From NCBI GenBank assembly GCA_002701555.1, contig NZVS01000021.1, positions 1-19,465 on the forward strand: a DNA stretch of 19,465 bases. The letters are read 5' to 3'. The stretch is from Alphaproteobacteria bacterium (GTDB lineage Bacteria > Pseudomonadota > Alphaproteobacteria > Micavibrionales > Micavibrionaceae). Every line of letters begins with the position of its first letter. Position 1 is the stretch's first letter. A program made the position numbers and the translations under genes. Under the pieces are notes generated by a model. The model was not told the origin of the DNA. It ran no database searches and worked only from the letters and a program-made list of their open reading frames with translations. Shown piece after piece: positions 13,935-19,465 of the stretch.

Positions 13935-15612
13935 TATTTTCTCCTTTTTCCTTTTTATATCTAAGAGGCTTTAAGCGGGATTTGGTTAGTTGCCCCTTCT
14001 CTTCCAATATGGGATACGCAACGGACGTCACCAAAGAATTAATACGCCTCAGATCCCTAATCATATCCATGTGCATTGAGCTGGTATCTTGCGTTTCTGC
14101 CACACCTTTTTGCAAACGATCCAAATGGGCGCGTGATGTCTGCATTTCAGCCTGTTTGATGTAATCTTTCTCTTCAACAAGCTGACGTGCAAGTTTTATA
14201 TCTTTGGATATAAAAACTGTCTGTGCCAGTTGAATACTTTTGAGCACTCGATCATAAAGCTCCCTAATTTCCGCAAAACCCTCTTTAGAAAAGAATTTTT
14301 GCTTCTCTATTTTTTTAGTGACAACCGGCAATAGGTTACGGTCAATAATATCACCAATATGTTCAAGATTTATTGCAAAAGTCAGGATTTCGAAATGGCG
14401 CTTCGCTTCCATCTCATTCAAGGAATTAGCTTCCATACGCGCCATATAAGATTTTAACTTTAAAAACAAATCATCAATATCATCGTCCATGTCCTGAATT
14501 TCGCTGAGCAGGCTATGATCATTATTTTCAAAGGCCCTGCGACAAAGTTGAAGCATTTCAACGCTCATATCAGCAAGCCGCAACGCTTCCCTAGAAGCAC
14601 TGACTAACGCAATAGAGGGGGTCATGAGCTCAGTTTCGTTTATATAAACAGGTGCTCCTCTTGAGGGCGGAAGTTTATTGTCCGGAATAATCGATTTAGC
14701 TGCTTTCTCGACCTTGGCTACAAAAGGCAGGAATATCACTGCCAAACATAGGTTGAAAACAGTATGAAAATGGACAATTGCCCAATGTGTATCGTTTAAT
14801 ATATTTCTCATATAATCATGGAAATATGTAATAAGTGGTATAGCTACGACCACCCCTGCCACACGCATTACAAGATTCCCTACAGGAATACGCATCGCTT
14901 TTTCGGATTCAGCCTTGGCCGCCAAAATAGTAGGGAAAACATTTCCTATATTTGCACCCAGTACCATGATAAGTGCCATTTCCAGGGGAATGACACCTGT
15001 ATCCGCAAGTGAAACAAGTAAAAGTATAAAGGCCAGAGATGAGTGAAAAAGCCAAGTTAATAGAGCGGCAAGAATCAACGTTAAAAATACATCATTTTCC
15101 AACGGCCCCAGAAGAAGCGGTAATGTTTCAGATGTTTTAAGAGGAAGAGAAGCTTGTTTAATTAGACTTAATGCCAGTAGCATTAGCCCCAAACCTATGA
15201 ATACACGTCCGGCTTGTTTCTTCCTATCCGTATTCGTTTTTGCGGAGTGGAGAAAATATCCAATCACTATCAAGATTGGGGACAGCCATCTAAGGTCTAT
15301 TGTAAGCACTTGCGCAACAAGAGTTGTACCGACATCTGCACCAAGAATAACTGCAAGACCAGCTGCTACAGTAATCAGACCACGACCTACAAAACTCGCA
15401 ATGATCATAGTCGTCGCGGTCGAACTTTGTAAAACCATTGTAGTTATGATTCCGGCGATAAATGCTTTAAATCTGTTGCCAGTTGCCCTTGAGAGGGTGC
15501 GTTGCAGACTTGCACCAAATGCGCGCGTAACACCGACCCTGACTAATCGTAAACCGAATAGCAGAAGGCAGACACCACCAATAATGTTAATCAAAAGAAG
15601 CGTTGGGCTCAT
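13900..15612 (-). CDS. Na+/phosphate cotransporter (NptA/YjbB type) with C-terminal PhoU-like domain
   Basis: This 570-residue protein has two Na/Pi-cotransporter repeats in its membrane half. The first has GVCLLLFGLRLVRVG and VLQSSTATT at about 60-68, then LGADVGTT. The second has FHSSLAFILLLVSL and LGANIGN at about 185-225, with His in place of Gln in its QSS-like motif. Residues about 335-550 are helical and charged (LADMSVEMLQLCRRAFEN, NLEHIGDIIDRNL) like PhoU. This architecture is known in bacterial YjbB-type proteins, which move phosphate with sodium and are regulated by the PhoU-like tail. The ATG at 15612 has a poor ribosome binding site. A 14-bp palindrome lies 50 bases upstream. The stop lies within the ALDH7 gene. 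Confidence 0.9.
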   Translation of the reverse strand: MSPTLLLINIIGGVCLLLFGLRLVRVGVTRAFGASLQRTLSRATGNRFKAFIAGIITTMVLQSSTATTMIIASFVGRGLITVAAGLAVILGADVGTTLVAQVLTIDLRWLSPILIVIGYFLHSAKTNTDRKKQAGRVFIGLGLMLLALSLIKQASLPLKTSETLPLLLGPLENDVFLTLILAALLTWLFHSSLAFILLLVSLADTGVIPLEMALIMVLGANIGNVFPTILAAKAESEKAMRIPVGNLVMRVAGVVVAIPLITYFHDYMRNILNDTHWAIVHFHTVFNLCLAVIFLPFVAKVEKAAKSIIPDNKLPPSRGAPVYINETELMTPSIALVSASREALRLADMSVEMLQLCRRAFENNDHSLLSEIQDMDDDIDDLFLKLKSYMARMEANSLNEMEAKRHFEILTFAINLEHIGDIIDRNLLPVVTKKIEKQKFFSKEGFAEIRELYDRVLKSIQLAQTVFISKDIKLARQLVEEKDYIKQAEMQTSRAHLDRLQKGVAETQDTSSMHMDMIRDLRRINSLVTSVAYPILEEKGQLTKSRLKPLRYKKEKGENNDQDIGPTEKV

Positions 15613-15661
15613 AAGCTGATAACTATAACGCAGTTTAGCTTATGTGCTAAGGGATATTCTA

Positions 15662-15675
15662 TGTGCATATGCACA
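15662..15675. promoter_or_regulatory. 14-bp perfect palindrome upstream of the Na+/phosphate transporter gene
   Basis: TGTGCATATGCACA is fully self-complementary and lies in the 90-base gap between the DUF924 stop and the transporter ATG, about 50 bases before that start. Its size and position suit a dimeric repressor or activator site. No regulator is assigned. Confidence 0.45.
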
Positions 15676-15702
15676 AATATATTTAATTTTTCAGTGATTT
15701 TC

Positions 15703-16254
15703 TTAGAAACCCGCCCCAGGTTTGGAGAGGTATTCTTTTTCTTCCGGAGTAGACACCCTGTCCAAGATTGCATTTCTATGTGGGAAACGGCCATATTCTT
15801 CAATCACTTTATAATGCCTTAAAGCGTACTCATATGACAAGGGATCCTCTTGCTTCATTTTTTCAAAAAGCTCAAGGCTTCTCTTTTGATCTGTCATGGA
15901 TTCACTATGCTCAAAGGGCAAGTATATAAAACGTTGTTTAACAGGTTGTAGAACCTGATCAAATCCTTTGCTTATTGCATATTTGGCAATCAATAAAGCT
16001 TGTCCATCGCTTGCAAAAGATTGTGGGGACCCCCTGAACATGTTTCTTGGAAACTGATCCAGTAACAAACACAATGCTAGACATCCGTCAGCATCCTGTT
16101 TCCAATCATCAAGATGGCCTTTACGTGCCATTTCGTATGACTCTAAAAACCTTTCCCTAACAAGCTCATCAAACTCTTCATTTTTCTGAAACCACTGCTG
16201 GGGTTGAGTTTCCTTAAACCAAAAGTCTAAAATATCTTCTTGCATGTTTTTCAT
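15703..16254 (-). CDS. DUF924 family protein
   Basis: This protein has about 183 residues. The start ILDFWF and then WFQKNEEFDELV are the DUF924 hallmarks. They are followed by LALCLLLDQFPRNMFRGSPQSFASD, FIYLPFEHSESMTDQ and the C-terminal YGRFPHRNAILDR. This all-helical, TPR-like family is common in proteobacteria and has no established function. I chose the ATG at 16254 because a strong GGAAGG lies about six bases upstream and because the family starts close to the ILDFWF motif. A TTG at 16281 would add nine residues and overlap the previous gene, which is less likely. It appears to be the last gene of the petABC transcript, after the small membrane protein. Confidence 0.88.
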   Translation of the reverse strand: MKNMQEDILDFWFKETQPQQWFQKNEEFDELVRERFLESYEMARKGHLDDWKQDADGCLALCLLLDQFPRNMFRGSPQSFASDGQALLIAKYAISKGFDQVLQPVKQRFIYLPFEHSESMTDQKRSLELFEKMKQEDPLSYEYALRHYKVIEEYGRFPHRNAILDRVSTPEEKEYLSKPGAGF

Positions 16255-16277
16255 TGGAAGCCTTCCTTCCTTATTAA

Positions 16278-16571
16278 TCAAGCCTGTTTCTTCATCATTT
16301 CCTTATAACGCTTTTCCAGCCGCCCCGCCAAAAAAAACAAGAATGCGGCAGGAAGGAAAGGGATTAAAAACAAGCCTAATATGAGGGGGTTATGCAAAGG
16401 AAGTGTAGAACTTCCCGCATAATTTTGAAAATAAATATAGAGAAAAAGGCAAAGCCCCATGGCTAGGAATATGTAAGATATAAACCTGTAAAGCTTTGCT
16501 TTCACAAAGTAGTGATATGCAGTTTTTTCGGTGATTTTGGACCTCTTATTCTTTAATGAATATTTTTCCAA
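16278..16571 (-). CDS. Small hypothetical membrane protein downstream of petC
   Basis: This is a 97-residue reading frame that I do not recognise. After a basic N-terminus it has two hydrophobic stretches, FISYIFLAMGLCLFLYIYF and LILGLFLIPFLPAAFLFFLAG, and a basic end (KRYKEMMKKQA). It should be a two-helix membrane protein. The proposed start is TTG at 16571, 19 bases inside petC and without a ribosome binding site, so the true start could be a GTG about 22 codons later. Its stop lies 23 bases before the DUF924 ATG. Its position in the bc1 run suggests a membrane role linked to respiration, but this is only context. Confidence 0.6.
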   Translation of the reverse strand: MEKYSLKNKRSKITEKTAYHYFVKAKLYRFISYIFLAMGLCLFLYIYFQNYAGSSTLPLHNPLILGLFLIPFLPAAFLFFLAGRLEKRYKEMMKKQA

Positions 16572-17317
16572 ACACGCTTTTTAACTGCAAACATAACAGC
16601 GGCGAAAGCAATTAAAAACAATACAACTTTAATACCCATACGCTTTCTTTGCTCAAGCTCAGGCTCTGCCGCATATGTAAGGAAGTTTGCTACATCCTTG
16701 GCATATTGCTCCACTGTCTCAGCAGCACCGTCTTCATAAGCAACCATCCCATCAGATAATGGTGGCGGCATGGATATCACGTGGCCAGCCATATATTCGT
16801 TATAATATTGACCGGGAAGCAGATCCACGTCCGCTGGTGCCTCTTCATAGCCCACCATAAGACCGTATATATAATCTGCACCTCCTGCACGTGCTTTCGT
16901 AATCAATGAAAGGTCAGGTGGGAGAGCTCCATTATTTGCGTATTTAGCTGCATTATCATTAGGATAAGGTTGGGGGAATCTATCACTTGGCCGCCCTGGA
17001 CGTTCAAACATCTCGCCCTCATCGTTCGGGCCATCTGCGATAGTATACTCGGAGGCTATCGCCTTAATCTGGGATTCGTCATATCCAAGAGATTCTAGGT
17101 TACGAAAGTAAACTCTTTTAAGTCCGTGACACGCAGAGCATACATTCCTGTAAACCTTAAGACCACGTTGCAAAGACTCTTTGTTATAATGACCTGTAAC
17201 GCCTTCAAAAGACCAGTCAACATTGGGTAGATCGGGCATAGAATGCCCATCATCCGCAGCATATGCAGGGCCTGAGGTTAAAAGTGTTATCGCAGTTAAA
17301 ATCAGAAAATACTTCAT
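16553..17317 (-). CDS. petC: Cytochrome c1 of the bc1 complex
   Basis: This 254-residue protein has a signal peptide (residues 1-20, cut after AYA). The haem c attachment site is CSACH at 60-64. The axial methionine is probably Met183 in ISMPPPLSDGMVAY. A C-terminal anchor helix (about 226-246) is followed by a basic end. This is the standard layout of bacterial cytochrome c1, the periplasm-facing subunit that takes electrons from the Rieske protein and passes them to a soluble or membrane cytochrome c. The ATG at 17317 follows the petB stop by 7 bases, with an AGAAG ribosome binding site overlapping that stop. It is the last conserved gene of the petABC operon, and a small membrane protein overlaps its end. 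Confidence 0.95.
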   Translation of the reverse strand: MKYFLILTAITLLTSGPAYAADDGHSMPDLPNVDWSFEGVTGHYNKESLQRGLKVYRNVCSACHGLKRVYFRNLESLGYDESQIKAIASEYTIADGPNDEGEMFERPGRPSDRFPQPYPNDNAAKYANNGALPPDLSLITKARAGGADYIYGLMVGYEEAPADVDLLPGQYYNEYMAGHVISMPPPLSDGMVAYEDGAAETVEQYAKDVANFLTYAAEPELEQRKRMGIKVVLFLIAFAAVMFAVKKRVWKNIH

Positions 17318-17324
17318 ATTTCTT

Positions 17325-18797
17325 CTATGCCTTTTTTTCAGAGCTTACAGATAGTTTGTGGTTCCCGGTTACAGCCTGATGAATGCTGTCAGGTAAATCA
17401 GCCACAGGCTCAATTTTACTAAGTAGTGGTATAACAACTATAAAGAAAGCCATGTAATAAAGCATTGCCACCTGTGACAATGGTACCCAAAAACCTTCAG
17501 CAGGTTTGGCCCCACAAAGCATTAGGATAAAAAAGTCTGCGACAAGTAGAAGAACCGCTATTTTGAACCAAGGGCGGAAAACGGCACTTCGTACAGGATG
17601 TGTGTCAAGAAACGGTAGTACGAATAGAATTGCTACCGCTCCGAACATAGCCAATACACCACAAAGCTTGGCACTGACAAAAGCTGTACTGGCAGGTAAG
17701 GCCAAAGCTATATCTCCAGAAGCAAGTTCGTACTGAGAAAAATAGCCAAGCAAACAAAAAAGGCCTGACACTGCAAAAGCAATAATAACCGTTTTAAAAT
17801 TAATTTCGGCTTTATCTTTTGCCGCAAATATAGGCCACATTGCAAATGCTGCACAAACAAGACCTAATGCGATATAAATGTTTACCCCAAAAGTAAAAGC
17901 CCGCAAAATTGCATAGAATGGTAGAAAATACCATTCCGGCACAATATGAGCAGGCGTAACTAAAGGATTTGCCGGTATATAATTATCTGGGTGACCTAAG
18001 GTATTCGGCAAAAAGAATACGAAAATCGCATAAACTGCCAAGAAAACTATAAGACCAAATGTATCTTTAATTGTGTAATACGGGTTAAACGGTACTGTGT
18101 CTTGCGGGCCTTTAACATCAATACCCAGAGGATTATTAGATCCTGTTACGTGTAAAGCCCAAACGTGGAGAACAACTACGCCCACAATCACAAAAGGAAG
18201 AAGATAGTGAAGTGCAAAGAAGCGGTTCAATGTCGGGTTTGCAATCGAAAATCCGCCTCTCAACCATTCAACAATTCCTTCACCTACCAAAGGTATGGCC
18301 GAGAAGAAGTTGGTAATAACCTGAGCACCCCAAAAACTCATTTGTCCCCATGGAAGAACATAGCCCATAAAGGCCGTTCCCATCATAAGAAGGAATATCA
18401 GAACCCCGAACATCCACAGAAGTTCGCGTGGGCGCTTGTAAGACCCGTAATACATACCTCTGAATATATGAATATAAACGGCGACAAAAAAGAATGATGC
18501 CCCATTTGCATGCACATATCTGATAAGCCATCCGTAATTCACGTCTCTCATGATACGCTCGACGCTGTCAAAGGCATAGGCATTGTGCGCGGCATAGTGC
18601 ATCGCTAATGTGATCCCTGTGACAATCATAATTGTCAACATGACCATAGCAATAGCCCCAAAATTCCAGAAATAGTTAAAGTTTTTAGGGGTTGGGAAAA
18701 CTCCATATTCTGCCTTCACCATCGTGAAGATTGGAAGTCTCTCATCCACCCATTTTATTACAGGGTTTTTAAAGTCTGCGCGTTGTCCCCCAGCCAT
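17325..18797 (-). CDS. petB: Cytochrome b of the bc1 complex, with an extra membrane insertion
   Basis: This 490-residue protein is longer than usual for proteobacterial cytochrome b (about 400-440). The four haem ligands are at His96, His110, His197 and His211, the spacing expected of Rhodobacter-type enzymes. The quinol-oxidation motif PEWY is at 287-290. Between ILRAFTF (about 297-303) and the conserved GVLAMFGAVAILFVLP (380-395) are 77 residues, where I expect about 20. The extra part contains two hydrophobic stretches (about 306-326 and 334-353). The rest, LDTHPVRS and the last helices, is normal. The protein forms the Q-cycle core in the inner membrane. AAGGA six bases before the ATG at 18797 sets the start, 20 bases after petA. 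Confidence 0.95.
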   Translation of the reverse strand: MAGGQRADFKNPVIKWVDERLPIFTMVKAEYGVFPTPKNFNYFWNFGAIAMVMLTIMIVTGITLAMHYAAHNAYAFDSVERIMRDVNYGWLIRYVHANGASFFFVAVYIHIFRGMYYGSYKRPRELLWMFGVLIFLLMMGTAFMGYVLPWGQMSFWGAQVITNFFSAIPLVGEGIVEWLRGGFSIANPTLNRFFALHYLLPFVIVGVVVLHVWALHVTGSNNPLGIDVKGPQDTVPFNPYYTIKDTFGLIVFLAVYAIFVFFLPNTLGHPDNYIPANPLVTPAHIVPEWYFLPFYAILRAFTFGVNIYIALGLVCAAFAMWPIFAAKDKAEINFKTVIIAFAVSGLFCLLGYFSQYELASGDIALALPASTAFVSAKLCGVLAMFGAVAILFVLPFLDTHPVRSAVFRPWFKIAVLLLVADFFILMLCGAKPAEGFWVPLSQVAMLYYMAFFIVVIPLLSKIEPVADLPDSIHQAVTGNHKLSVSSEKKA

Positions 18798-18817
18798 AAT
18801 TAATCCTTCTCGATCCT

Positions 18818-19363
18818 CTAGCCAATTCTTACTGTTGTATCAGTTGTAAATTCATATTCCGGAACAACCAGGTTTTTAGGTGCCGGGCCTTTTCTAATAC
18901 GGCCTGATGTGTCGTAATGCGAACCATGGCACGGGCAGAACCAGCCACCATATTCACCCTTAACGTCACTTGGTTTTTGGCCTAAAGGCACACAGCCAAG
19001 GTGAGTACAAATACCGACCATCACTAGCCACTGTTCCTTTTTAACCCGCTCTTCATCTGTTTGCGGATCGCGAAGCTCTGCAACGTCCACTTTGCGCGCT
19101 TCCATGATTTCTTCTGTTGTTCTGTGCTTTATAAATACCGGCGCGCCCCTCCACATTACAGTAATGGCTTGCCCAGCCTCTACCGGCGTCAAATCGACTT
19201 CTGTTGAGGCCAGAGCCAATGTGTCTTTAGCAGGGTTCATCTGGTCAACGAGAGGCCAGGCTACGCTACCAATTGCTACAGCACCCATAGAAGCCGCCGT
19301 CAGGTAAAGAAAATCTCGTCTTGAGGACTTTTCTTCGTTTTCTGGTTTTTGTGATGTTGTCAT
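18818..19363 (-). CDS. petA: Ubiquinol-cytochrome c reductase Rieske iron-sulfur subunit
   Basis: This 181-residue protein has a twin-arginine start (SSRRDFLYLTAAS) and one N-terminal membrane helix (about 20-38), then a soluble domain. Cluster box I is CTHLGC at 119-124 and box II is CPCHGSHYD at 143-151. The [2Fe-2S] ligands should be Cys119, His121, Cys143 and His146, with a Cys124-Cys145 disulfide. Ser148 and Tyr150 are the residues known to raise the potential in high-potential Rieske proteins. It moves electrons from quinol to cytochrome c1. The ATG at 19363 has only a weak ribosome binding site. It is first in the petABC operon, and the 102 bases to the right edge are AT-rich with no convincing promoter. 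Confidence 0.96.
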   Translation of the reverse strand: MTTSQKPENEEKSSRRDFLYLTAASMGAVAIGSVAWPLVDQMNPAKDTLALASTEVDLTPVEAGQAITVMWRGAPVFIKHRTTEEIMEARKVDVAELRDPQTDEERVKKEQWLVMVGICTHLGCVPLGQKPSDVKGEYGGWFCPCHGSHYDTSGRIRKGPAPKNLVVPEYEFTTDTTVRIG

Positions 19364-19465
19364 ATCTTTACAGACTTATTTAATTGTTTGGTTGAATTTA
19401 TAAAGCACTCTGGTTTATTTATGCCATGAAGGCGGTTAGCATTATTTTATATTTTCATCAAGAAA

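Noticed and set aside
15197..15619. Plus-strand reading frame of 140 codons
   Set aside because: It is antisense to the first helices of the phosphate transporter, and its composition reflects the opposite strand.
19426..19465. ATG with 13 open codons at the right edge (plus strand), and a possible gene end on the minus strand
   Set aside because: Too short to support either reading. No ribosome binding site or recognisable residues.
1..19465. Search for tRNA genes, CRISPR arrays, insertion sequences, phage genes and restriction or defence genes
   Set aside because: None seen. Genes are closely packed and of core metabolic type, and no repeated spacer pattern or transposase motif is present.

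Overview
The window looks like a chromosomal segment of a fairly AT-rich alphaproteobacterium. The lineage evidence is gene content. It has a DUF1013/TrcR-type cell-cycle regulator, a DUF1192 protein and a DUF465 protein. It also has an NDUFAF5-like methyltransferase facing comF-grxC-nitrilase, a UbiH/UbiL-type ubiquinone hydroxylase, and a fbc (petABC) operon whose cytochrome b haem-ligand positions match Rhodobacter-type enzymes. I see no rRNA, tRNA, transposase, phage gene or CRISPR array, and no gene-free stretch longer than 300 bases. The genus cannot be fixed from sequence alone.

Left part (1-5110). Two tandem, overlapping PAP2-superfamily membrane proteins lie on the minus strand, and the second runs off the left edge. 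A small XRE regulator on the plus strand follows. Next is the minus-strand pair grxC-nitrilase, then a plus-strand UbiH-family monooxygenase that converges on minus-strand comF.

Centre left (5164-9283). A tightly packed plus-strand operon encodes three proteins. The first is an 849-residue methyltransferase whose long C-terminal half looks like one or two degenerate Nudix domains. The second is an NDUFAF5-like methyltransferase-fold protein whose SAM-binding glycine loop is lost. The third is glyoxalase II (gloB).

Centre (9290-12180). On the minus strand are a small conserved hypothetical gene with its own good promoter and an intrinsic terminator lying inside gloB, then guaC behind a DUF1192 gene. 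The trcR-like regulator is on the plus strand, with a perfect 9-bp inverted repeat upstream. A strong bidirectional terminator separates it from a convergent DUF465 gene.

Right part (12426-19363), all minus strand. A Na/phosphate symporter with a PhoU-like tail overlaps an ALDH7-type semialdehyde dehydrogenase by 35 bases. Upstream is the respiratory cluster petA-petB-petC, followed by a small two-helix membrane protein and a DUF924 protein in the same run. Cytochrome b carries roughly 56 extra residues, with two hydrophobic stretches, just after its PEWY quinol-site motif.

The items most worth a second look are the methyltransferase/Nudix-like fusion with its degenerate partner, and the cytochrome b insertion. 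Next are the overlapping PAP2 paralogues, the terminator embedded in gloB, and two unexplained palindromes upstream of trcR and of the phosphate transporter.
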